Assembly (NCBI RefSeq): GCF_024158745.1
Contig: NZ_JAMZAW010000021.1
Span: 1 to 64,000 of the forward strand
Source: Paenibacillus tyrphae
GTDB taxonomy: Bacteria; Bacillota; Bacilli; Paenibacillales; NBRC-103111
Direction of reading: 5' to 3'
DNA: 64,000 nucleotides
The notes under the pieces were generated by a model. It saw nothing but the letters and a program-made list of their open reading frames with translations, ran no database searches and had not been told where the DNA came from. Positions 42,815 through 49,466 of the stretch are shown one piece after another. How positions within the stretch are numbered: position 1 is the first letter of the stretch; every line of letters begins with the position of its first letter. Made by a program: the position numbers and the translations under genes.

Positions 42815-43216
42815 ATGAAAGCCAACCTCACCCCATTCATCTCTTCGGAGGACGCAAGAACGCAAGCCGAATTTTATTCGCAGGCGCTTGGCGGGGAGAT
42901 TCAATCCACGATCACGTTCGGCGAAATCCCCGGCACGCCGGAGGAGCATAAAGACAAAGTGATGTACATGGCGATGACGGTGGCCGGAGGGAATGTTTTG
43001 TTCATGTCCGACTCCTTCGGACCGGTAAGCAAGAACGGCGGAATCGCGATGGCGCTGTCGTTCGGCGATGAAGCCGAAGCGCGGGAAGCCTACGCCAATT
43101 TAGGAAAGGGCGGCACGGACAAATATCCGTTCGCTTTGCAGCCTTGGGGCGCGTATTACGGCGAGGTCGTTGACAAGTTCGGGATCACTTGGCAGATTGT
43201 AAAGCAAGGACAATAA
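42815..43216 (+). CDS. VOC-family (PhnB-like) protein
   Basis: A 133-residue glyoxalase/bleomycin-resistance-fold protein of the PhnB-like (3-demethylubiquinone methyltransferase-like) type: ANLTPFISSEDARTQAEFYSQALGGEIQ, GNVLFMSDSFGP, then PWGAYYGEVVDKFGITWQIV. The H/E metal ligands of true glyoxalases are mostly absent, as usual for PhnB-like members, whose substrate is generally unknown. GGAAGG is upstream of the ATG at 42815; the frame opens earlier but across the ECF-type promoter. First gene of a likely ECF42-controlled operon with the DUF1801 gene. Confidence 0.88.
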   Translation: MKANLTPFISSEDARTQAEFYSQALGGEIQSTITFGEIPGTPEEHKDKVMYMAMTVAGGNVLFMSDSFGPVSKNGGIAMALSFGDEAEAREAYANLGKGGTDKYPFALQPWGAYYGEVVDKFGITWQIVKQGQ

Positions 43217-43227
43217 AGGAGGAATAT

Positions 43228-43572
43228 ATGATGAGTCAAGAAGTTATCGAATTTATTAACGCAATCAAAGAACCGTGGCAGGCGGAAATGTCTACGCGTC
43301 TCCGCGAGATGGTCCTTCAAACGATACCGGACGTTCAAGAGCGTATCCAATACAAGAAGCCTCACTTCTTGAAAAACGGCAAGTACGCTGCCGTGATCTC
43401 GACGTCAAAGGATGCGGTCAGCTTTACGATTTTTAATCCCGGCGTTATTGAATTCCCCGAAAGCCAGTTCGACGGCCCTCCCGAGCGAAAAACGATCAAG
43501 CTCCGCAGCGGCCAAGACGTGGATTACGATCAATTAGCTTCGCTGTTAGGTCAAGCTTCGGCTTCTCTGTGA
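43228..43572 (+). CDS. DUF1801 protein
   Basis: A 114-residue DUF1801 (frataxin-like fold) protein: VIEFINAIKEPWQAEMSTRLREMVLQTIPDVQERIQYKKPHFLKNGKYAAVIS, then KTIKLRSGQDVDYDQLASLL. The family is often annotated as iron chaperone-like, but function is poorly defined. AGGAGG lies 5 bases before the ATG at 43228 and 8 before the next ATG. It follows the VOC gene by 11 bases and is expected to share the promoter at 42714. Confidence 0.87.
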   Translation: MMSQEVIEFINAIKEPWQAEMSTRLREMVLQTIPDVQERIQYKKPHFLKNGKYAAVISTSKDAVSFTIFNPGVIEFPESQFDGPPERKTIKLRSGQDVDYDQLASLLGQASASL

Positions 43573-43587
43573 AGGTGTCGCGCAAAG

Positions 43588-43845
43588 GGGCTGTCCAGAT
43601 GGGACAGCCCTAGAGTGTTGTGAAAGTGGTCAGCTGAAGTAATAGAGGTGTACGAGGGGGTGGGGTATCTACTTCCGGTCGCTCTTGTCTGCAGGAAATT
43701 TTTATTGGAATCCGCTTAGCAGCGGGTATTTCCCGCAGACAAAGGCGAACGCTACCGCTCCTCCAGTAGATACCCCACCACCGTATGTTTCTCTATTCAA
43801 TCAAAAAGCTCTTTTTCAACACTTTGAGGCTGATGGGACAGCCTC
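43588..43845. repeat. Long hairpin element, copy B
   Basis: Second copy of the element at 38661-38923, same orientation. Here the flanking hairpins are GGGCTGTCC-N5-GGACAGCCC (43588-43610) and GAGGCTG-N6-CAGCCTC (43826-43845). Inner arms are GGGGTATCTACT/AGTAGATACCCC, TTGTCTGC/GCAGACAA and GGAAAT/ATTTCC, with ATAGAG/CTCTAT and CCGC/GCGG shared with copy A. Sequence differs from copy A mainly by paired changes that preserve the stem. Confidence 0.75.
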
Positions 43846-43868
43846 TTGCTCTGCTTGCAAAAGCTAAT

Positions 43869-44633
43869 CTAATGAGCCCCTTTATACTCCTTGAATATCG
43901 GATTATGACCGCAAACCATAAGTCCCTGCCCCCAGTTCACGTGAACTTCTTCCGTCGGCAAATCCTCGGGATCGCGGTATTGGACCAACACGTTTCTTCT
44001 CGGCCGTGTGCTTCGATTGAAGTCGGAGCCGTGAATCGTCAAGTAATTGAAGAACAGAACATCTCCCGCACTTGCCGGGCAAGGCGTGCCCGCCGAGATC
44101 GGGTACTCTTTATGATTCAGATAGTGGGCTCCTACGTGCGGCATCGGGCCATTTTTGTGCGTTCCGGGAATGACGCACAGACAGCCGTTTTCCATATCGG
44201 AATCGTCCAAGTGGATACTTGCCGCAATCATCGAATGATTCGCATGCGGGAAATACGGGTAATCCTGATGCATCGGGAACGCTGCGCCTTTTTCCGGGGG
44301 CTTGACCAGCATCTTCGAATGGTGAACTTGCACATTTGGGCCAATCAAGCTGGATAGGACGGCCGCCATATTAGGATGGCACAGCGCCCGGGTAAATACC
44401 GCGTCATGATAATGTACATCGTGGAAGCCCTTTAATACGAGCTTCTTCAACTGCTCCGGCGGCAAATAATCGCCTTGCCACGTATCGCTTCGATCGAACT
44501 TCGATTTGGCCGCGCGGTCGATAATCGCATCCGTGGCGGTTCGCATCGCTTCTACTTCCTCACTGTTGAATACGCCTTTCACTAGCAAATATCCGTTTTC
44601 ATGATAAAAATCAACTTGCTCCTGGGTAATCAT
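43869..44633 (-). CDS. Phytanoyl-CoA dioxygenase (PhyH) family protein
   Basis: A 254-residue Fe(II)/2-oxoglutarate-dependent dioxygenase. The jelly-roll fold shows the metal motif H-x-D in FPMHQDYPYFPH (around residues 120-131), the distal histidine in NYLTIHGSDFNRS and the 2-oxoglutarate arginine in NRSTRPRRNVLVQYR. The substrate is unknown; family members hydroxylate lipids, amino acids, ectoine or secondary metabolites. GGGGAGG precedes the ATG. It is divergent from an AraC regulator whose cupin-like domain may sense the substrate; ATGGAT-CGCT-ATCCAT (44656-44671) in the gap is a candidate operator. Confidence 0.9.
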   Translation of the reverse strand: MITQEQVDFYHENGYLLVKGVFNSEEVEAMRTATDAIIDRAAKSKFDRSDTWQGDYLPPEQLKKLVLKGFHDVHYHDAVFTRALCHPNMAAVLSSLIGPNVQVHHSKMLVKPPEKGAAFPMHQDYPYFPHANHSMIAASIHLDDSDMENGCLCVIPGTHKNGPMPHVGAHYLNHKEYPISAGTPCPASAGDVLFFNYLTIHGSDFNRSTRPRRNVLVQYRDPEDLPTEEVHVNWGQGLMVCGHNPIFKEYKGAH

Positions 44634-44767
44634 CCTGTCAGCCTCCCCTACATTGATGGATCGCTATCCATGATGTTATTGTAGAGAGAAACCGGCTGGT
44701 TGTATTTGATCAAATCAGTCAAGTCGTTGCACATTTCGGACATCCATGCCAAGGGGGACGCCGGATC

Positions 44768-45661
44768 ATGTTCGATCATCCGCATAAAATTCAAGCCTAT
44801 TTAAACGAAAGCGTCCCGCGTCTCCAGAACCAATCCGCCTCCTTCACTATCCATTATTGGGGAATCGACCCCGCTCATTTTGACAACCCCGTGCATCAGC
44901 ATTCCTTTTTTGAAATCTGCTATGTCCGGGAAGGAGAGGGGCTGTATATGGACGGTGACGATCTCTTTCCCCTGCGCAAGGAAACGTTATTTTTATCGCG
45001 GCCTGGCATCCGCCACCAAATTCGCAGTGCGAAAGGCATGTTTCTCCTGTACGTCGCTTTCGAAGTCGACGAAGAGAACACGGACCCTGATATTGTCCGG
45101 CACTTTCGGCAGCTTGCGGTTGCCGATCGTATTGTGATCACCGATGCATATGCGAATCCCACGACACTAATCTGGACCGCGCTTCTGAAGCATTTACAAG
45201 AACCGGTCCCCATCACGGAGCACTACGTGAAGAGCGCTGCCCTGTCGCTGTTATTCTCGTTCTGTTCCACCTTTCAAGCCGAAGCACCGTCTTCGGGCCT
45301 TGGCACTTCCGGCTATAAGCCAGCCGCCTACGCGTTGAATCGGGCGATCCGGTTCGTGAAAGACAATCTTTCGCACTCGATGACGTTGGCGGAAGTGGCC
45401 GCTTATCTTCATCTTTCCAGCCGCCATTTGTCCCGGTTGTTTCAACAGGAGCTCGGAATGAGCTATATCCACTTCGTTCAACAAGAAAAAATTCGCCGGT
45501 CCGTGTATTTATTGAAGCACACCGATTTATCCTTGATCGAAATTGCCGAGAAATCCGGATTTTCCAGCATTCATTACTTCACAAGGTCATTTTCCCGGAA
45601 AATAGGAATGCCCCCCGGCAAATACCGGGAGGCCATGCATGAAAAGAAAGCTTCGGAATAA
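44768..45661 (+). CDS. AraC-family transcriptional regulator
   Basis: A 297-residue regulator. The N-terminal cupin (FTIHYWGIDPAHFDNPVHQHSFFEICYVREGEGLYMDGDDLFPLRKETLFLSRPGIRHQIRS) binds the effector. The C-terminal 100 residues form two HTH motifs (MTLAEVAAYLHLSSRHLSRLFQQELGMSYIHFVQQEKI, LSLIEIAEKSGFSSIHYFTRSFSRKIGMPPGKYRE). It is divergent from the PhyH dioxygenase gene, its probable target; activation by that enzyme's substrate is the simplest model (inference). Confidence 0.92.
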   Translation: MFDHPHKIQAYLNESVPRLQNQSASFTIHYWGIDPAHFDNPVHQHSFFEICYVREGEGLYMDGDDLFPLRKETLFLSRPGIRHQIRSAKGMFLLYVAFEVDEENTDPDIVRHFRQLAVADRIVITDAYANPTTLIWTALLKHLQEPVPITEHYVKSAALSLLFSFCSTFQAEAPSSGLGTSGYKPAAYALNRAIRFVKDNLSHSMTLAEVAAYLHLSSRHLSRLFQQELGMSYIHFVQQEKIRRSVYLLKHTDLSLIEIAEKSGFSSIHYFTRSFSRKIGMPPGKYREAMHEKKASE

Positions 45662-45691
45662 TGGCACGGGGCCGTTGGCATTCCATATTCG

Positions 45692-46441
45692 TTACACCAA
45701 TGTCGTCCCGCCGTCCACGACAACGATCTGTCCGGTGGAATGTCTCTCGCGCATCAAATACAGGAACGCCTCTGCTGCATCTTCCGGTTCGCCTATCCGG
45801 CCAAGCGGCAGGGACTTTCCGGCGGCTTCAAACATCGCATTGCGGTCTGCTTCGGGAATGCCGCTCCACATCTCGGTACGCATCAGCCCGAAGCACACGG
45901 CGTTGACCCGAAGCGGGCTGAGCTCGACGGCGAGCGCTTTGGTCAGCGCTTCGACTGCGCCGCAGACACTGCCTGCGACCGTGCAGCCCTTCTGCGGCCG
46001 GACGCCGGCCGTACCGGAAGCGAGCGTGATCGAGCCGCCTGGCCGGATGTTCACGCTGCCGTATTTTGCGGCCATGAGCGCGCCCCAGTAACGCAGGTTG
46101 AACATTTGACGCGCCGCATCCAGATCCACTTCGCCGAGATTGGCGAGCTGCAGCGGATCGCCGGCCGTGAACACCAGGTGATCGAATTCGCCGATTTGGC
46201 TGAAAAAGTCGCGTGCCTGCGCCTCGTTCGTCAGGTCGGCCGCGTGCCCTTCGGCGCCTTGGGGCAGACGCGAGACCGCCGCGTTCACTTTCTCTTTACG
46301 ACTGGATACGACGACGACGGACGCCCCTTCGTGCGCTGCGGCTTCGGCTGTCGCAAATCCCATTCCGGACGTTCCTCCGAGGACAATCACACGTTTTCCT
46401 CTTAATGTACTTCGGCGTTCGTTTTGTTCCGGTTTTATCAT
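45692..46441 (-). CDS. Short-chain dehydrogenase/reductase (SDR)
   Basis: A 249-residue NAD(P)-dependent oxidoreductase with a Rossmann fold. The nucleotide loop reads VIVLGGTSGMGFATAEAAA; the usual catalytic Ser-x-Tyr-x-Lys is altered. The serine segment is GSITLASGTAG, and where Y-x-x-x-K should stand the sequence is VAGSVCGAVEALTKALAVEL, lacking the tyrosine and lysine. It ends with VDGGTTLV as in ordinary SDRs. AAAGGAGATC precedes the ATG at 46441, and the longer open frame upstream runs through a promoter region. It is divergent from an XRE/MmyB-type regulator, a frequent partner of SDR genes in soil bacteria. Confidence 0.88.
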   Translation of the reverse strand: MIKPEQNERRSTLRGKRVIVLGGTSGMGFATAEAAAHEGASVVVVSSRKEKVNAAVSRLPQGAEGHAADLTNEAQARDFFSQIGEFDHLVFTAGDPLQLANLGEVDLDAARQMFNLRYWGALMAAKYGSVNIRPGGSITLASGTAGVRPQKGCTVAGSVCGAVEALTKALAVELSPLRVNAVCFGLMRTEMWSGIPEADRNAMFEAAGKSLPLGRIGEPEDAAEAFLYLMRERHSTGQIVVVDGGTTLV

Positions 46442-46582
46442 AATGTTTTGATCTCCTTTGTTTTGGATTAAGTAATGGCTGCCCGGGACTTGCGGAATAG
46501 CTGCTATACGCCTTTTCTCCTTCACTGCGGCCGATGAGTCGATTATAATTAGTTTTATCACTGGCAAATAGGTCTGCATTTG

Positions 46583-46602
46583 TAGTACTATTCGGAGTAC
46601 TA
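46583..46602. promoter_or_regulatory. Palindromic operator between the SDR and MmyB-type genes
   Basis: TAGTACT-N6-AGTACTA, perfect 7-base arms, in the 211-base gap between the divergent SDR and regulator genes. It is placed to control both. Confidence 0.55.
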
Positions 46603-46652
46603 ATCGTACGGATACTGCTATAAATTGTATCAGGATATGGAGTGGTATCATC

Positions 46653-47492
46653 GTGATGAATAACGAAAGAAGACGGAAAGAGTTGGCCGATTTCCTCCGG
46701 ACTCGCCGCTTGCGTTTATCCCCGCAGGAATTGGGGCTGCAGGTGAACACCTCGCGCCGCCGCACGCCGGGGCTGAGACGGGAAGAAGTGGCAAGTTTAT
46801 CCGGCATTTCCTTGCCATGGTACACCGCGCTGGAGCAAGGGCGGGATATTCAAGTGTCGGAGCAAGTGCTGGAAAGCTTGGTGCGGACGCTGCGGCTGAG
46901 CAAGGACGAGCGCAACCACCTTCTCGTCTTGGCTAACCATTCCGCCGTGTCCAAGGGTACGGAAAATGAAACCTTGTCTCCTTCCCTTCAACAGATACTC
47001 GACAGGCTGGGAACTTACCCGGCGTATATCATCGACAAGCACTGGAACGTTCTCGCTTGGAACAAAATTACCAGTTCTCTTTGTGGAGACTTTAACCGGA
47101 TGGCAGAGATCGAGCGCAATATTCTTTGGCGCGTCTTCACGATGGACCATGAAAAGAAACGCATTGTCAACTGGGAAAACGTCGCCACCTCGATGCTGGC
47201 CCATTTCCGAAGCCGTTACGCCATCTATATGAACGATCCGTGGTACCAAGAATTGGTTTGCAGGTTATGGGACCGGAGTGAGGAGTTCAGGCTGTTGTGG
47301 GGACGCCATGAGGTTTCCGGAAGTCTGGAAGGGGACAAAATGATCCGGCATCCAAAAGCAGGCCTGCTGACCTTTCGTTACAATACGTTCCCCCTCTCGG
47401 AAAATAGCGACTTTCTGATGCGGGTGTACACGCCGGTCGAACCCGCCGGAACGGATCGGCAGCTGCAGGAGCTGCTGCGAGAGTCTTGTTGA
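46653..47492 (+). CDS. XRE-family regulator with MmyB-like ligand domain
   Basis: A 279-residue regulator. The HTH is in residues 5-85 (ELADFLRTRRLRLSPQELG, RRRTPGLRREEVASLSGISLPWYTALEQGRDIQVSEQVLESLVRTLRLSKDERNHLLVLA). The MmyB-like domain, a PAS-like fold that binds fatty-acid-like ligands in Streptomyces MmyB, covers 105-275 (YPAYIIDKHWNVLAWNKITSSLCGDF, HPKAGLLTFRYNTFPLSENSDFLMRVYTP). GTG at 46653 is best spaced from GGAG; ATG at 46656 is equally possible. It is divergent from the SDR it probably represses. Confidence 0.9.
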   Translation: MMNNERRRKELADFLRTRRLRLSPQELGLQVNTSRRRTPGLRREEVASLSGISLPWYTALEQGRDIQVSEQVLESLVRTLRLSKDERNHLLVLANHSAVSKGTENETLSPSLQQILDRLGTYPAYIIDKHWNVLAWNKITSSLCGDFNRMAEIERNILWRVFTMDHEKKRIVNWENVATSMLAHFRSRYAIYMNDPWYQELVCRLWDRSEEFRLLWGRHEVSGSLEGDKMIRHPKAGLLTFRYNTFPLSENSDFLMRVYTPVEPAGTDRQLQELLRESC

Positions 47493-47529
47493 AGCGGAAG
47501 CCCGGAACTTCATTTCGGCCTTGCTTCCT

Positions 47530-47837
47530 TCCGAATCGTTATTTTATAATAAAAGGAAATCGTAGAAATGGTGGGATACGTGCAGTGATGATGATGGCTG
47601 TGTTCTTGACAGAAGTGAACGGTTAAGTCCTAACCGAATACCATAAGCGTGACCGGGCCCTCTGCCGGATTTGGCAGGGCTGCTTTGCCGTGTGTCCGCT
47701 TGTGTACTCCTGTTATGAACCCGATCATCACCGTCTATGCATGAATCGATGAACCAAGGCCGCTTTGGCGTGCTTTGTTTCCGTATTCTTACGCATAGGA
47801 AGCTGTGGATGGACAATGTTCATCTGCGGCTTTTTTT
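47530..47837 (+). promoter_or_regulatory. Long structured leader before the APH-like gene
   Basis: This gap holds TATAAT near 47543, a possible 12-codon leader ORF (M-M-M-A-V-F-L-T-E-V-N-G) around 47588-47626, and a GC-rich dyad (CCCTCTGCC/GGCAGGG near 47660-47680). A terminator hairpin then lies only 50 bases before the phosphotransferase start. The order promoter, short ORF, hairpins, terminator, gene is that of an antibiotic-inducible attenuator, but nothing more than the layout is shown. Confidence 0.35.
47800..47837 (+). terminator. Terminator hairpin upstream of the APH-like gene
   Basis: AAGCTGTGGATG (47800-47811) pairs, with a few G-U pairs, with CATCTGCGGCTT (47821-47832) and runs into seven T. 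It may end an upstream transcript or act as an attenuator. Confidence 0.6.
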
Positions 47838-47887
47838 GGTTTTCGTACCATAATCCAATAACACAAGTGAGAAAGGCGGAATGACTA

Positions 47888-48820
47888 ATGCGTTCATTCA
47901 AACCGGAAATGAATACGGAAGAGGCTCTCGGCTATTTGCGGCAAATCGAAGGGGAGGGCGTTTCCGATGTAACCCCGATTGACATGGGAGAGCTGAGCAA
48001 GGTGTACAGCTACACGAAGAATGGCAAGGAATTGGTCATTCATTTTAAGAACGACCCAGAGACGCTGAAGAAGGTCAAATTTATTTCGGACCAATATGCC
48101 TCTTGCGGGGTACTGATGCCCCGGATCTTCGAAGTTGGGACCTGCGGTAGCGCCCATTATTCAATTGCGGAAAAAGCGGCGGGGATCCCGATCATCTCCC
48201 AGGCCGGACCGGATATCCGCGGCGTTCTGCCCGATCTGGTCCGCCAGTTTACACGGATGAATCAGATCCGGGTGGAGCCATTTTCAGGCTTCGGATGGAT
48301 CACGCCTACGGGAGAGGCTTCGTCTAGGACATGGACGGAATTTCTGGCTTCGTCTTTCGATGAGGAGCAGGAAGGGTTTTATCATGGCTGGACTTCTCTT
48401 TTTGAAAGCAGCTTTTTGGAGAAAGACGTGTTCGAACGAATCTATGACGCGATGATGAAACGAATCGGCTATGCGCCTGAGGAGCGTTACCTGGTTCATG
48501 GGGATTTCCACTTCGGGAATATGTTATCGCAGAATCATGTCGTAACCGGCATTGTCGATTGGGAGATGGCGATGTACGGAGATTTCATGTTTGACCTGGC
48601 CGTCCTGCATCTGTGGGCGCCGAAAGCGCAATTTCCGCACAGAGTCCGCGAGGCATGGGCGGAAGAAGGGCGTTCCATCCCCTACTTCGAAGAAAGACTG
48701 CTCGGGTACCAGCTCTTCAAAGGCTTGGACGGCTTGCGGTTTTACGCGAAGAAGGGAGACAAACCTGCCTACGATTTCACGAAAAATCATCTCTTCGCTT
48801 TGTTGGAACAAGCCGAGTAA
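47888..48820 (+). CDS. Aminoglycoside/hygromycin-phosphotransferase-like kinase
   Basis: A 310-residue protein of the APH kinase-like superfamily. The nucleotide lysine is in KELVIHFKND, the catalytic (Brenner) loop is LVHGDFHFGNML (around residues 203-214) and the metal aspartate is in GIVDWEMAMYGD. Its overall layout (VDWEMAMYGDFMFDLA, YFEERLLGYQLFKGLDGLRFYAKKGD) is close to hygromycin B- and macrolide-type phosphotransferases, but substrate cannot be assigned; many such proteins act on sugars or unknown metabolites. GAAAGGCGGAA precedes the ATG. The long leader with a terminator directly upstream hints at attenuation control. Confidence 0.82.
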   Translation: MRSFKPEMNTEEALGYLRQIEGEGVSDVTPIDMGELSKVYSYTKNGKELVIHFKNDPETLKKVKFISDQYASCGVLMPRIFEVGTCGSAHYSIAEKAAGIPIISQAGPDIRGVLPDLVRQFTRMNQIRVEPFSGFGWITPTGEASSRTWTEFLASSFDEEQEGFYHGWTSLFESSFLEKDVFERIYDAMMKRIGYAPEERYLVHGDFHFGNMLSQNHVVTGIVDWEMAMYGDFMFDLAVLHLWAPKAQFPHRVREAWAEEGRSIPYFEERLLGYQLFKGLDGLRFYAKKGDKPAYDFTKNHLFALLEQAE

Positions 48821-48862
48821 CGATGGCCGGGGCAGACTGCCGGGACCGGCAGAAGGGGGAAC

Positions 48863-48915
48863 GGGCTTGCTGTGCCGAACGCGGTGCGGCGGGCTTCCGG
48901 GCCCTTTCTTTTTTT
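48863..48915 (+). terminator. Possible terminator after the APH-like gene
   Basis: GGGCTTGCTGTGCC (48863-48876) can pair with GGTGCGGCGGGCTT (48883-48896) using several G-U pairs, followed after GGGCCC by a long T-run (48904-48915). Confidence 0.4.
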
Positions 48916-48943
48916 AGGCGGAAGGAGGTTGTAGGACCACAAT

Positions 48944-49004
48944 TTGACATTTTATATTTACACTCGTAATATTAATGGACAGTCGGTTTCTTTTACAAGT
49001 GTAA
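48944..49004 (+). promoter_or_regulatory. Promoter with two BlaI-type operators
   Basis: TTGACA (48944-48949), 17 bases and TAATAT (48967-48972) form a sigma-A promoter. Two TTAC-N4-GTAA dyads, TTACACTCGTAA (48958-48969, overlapping the -10) and TTACAAGTGTAA (48993-49004), match the TACA/TGTA-type operators of BlaI/MecI repressors. They sit before the BlaI gene. Confidence 0.7.
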
Positions 49005-49032
49005 TTCCACGAATGCAGAGGAGGTGAAACGT

Positions 49033-49431
49033 ATGCCGCGTATTCCGAAAATTTCCGAATCGGAGTGGGAAATCATGAAGGTGATCTGGAGGAGCAATCC
49101 CATAACCGCCGAGCAAATCGCGCTTCAATTGCCTGCCGACATCGAGTGGAGCGACCAGACGGTTCGGACCTTTATTAATCGGCTGTTGAAGAAGAACGCG
49201 ATCGGGTTCGAAAAATCCGGAAGGAGCTATCACTACTACCCGTTGGTGTCCGAGCAGGAATGCGTTCGCGCAGAGAGTCAGTCGTTCTTGAAAAGGGTGT
49301 TCGGCGGGGCCGCAGACCTTATGGTTACCAATTTTTTGGAGGAGGCCCAATTGTCGGACAAAGAGATCGAGCGGCTTCAGCGGATTCTTACGGAAAAACA
49401 GGAGAACAAGGATCGCCGCCCCAAGATGTGA
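49033..49431 (+). CDS. BlaI/MecI/CopY-family repressor
   Basis: A 132-residue winged-helix repressor: PKISESEWEIMKVIWRSNPITAEQIALQLP, then SDQTVRTFINRLLKKNAIGFEKSGRSYHYYPLVSEQECVRAESQSFLKRVFGG. The last is the region that contains the proteolytic switch site in BlaI and MecI. AGGAGGTG is 8 bases before the ATG. The protein precedes a BlaR1-like membrane protease by 35 bases and has two matching operators in its promoter, so the pair should be an autoregulated signalling cassette, in which the protease inactivates the repressor after a signal. Confidence 0.92.
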   Translation: MPRIPKISESEWEIMKVIWRSNPITAEQIALQLPADIEWSDQTVRTFINRLLKKNAIGFEKSGRSYHYYPLVSEQECVRAESQSFLKRVFGGAADLMVTNFLEEAQLSDKEIERLQRILTEKQENKDRRPKM

Positions 49432-49466
49432 CGGAGCCGCCGAAAATCATTTCATTGAGGTAAAAC

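Noticed and set aside
45692..46825. 377-codon version of the SDR gene starting at 46825
   Set aside because: The extra N-terminus crosses the operator at 46583-46602 and the start of the divergent regulator gene. AAAGGAGATC marks the real start at 46441.
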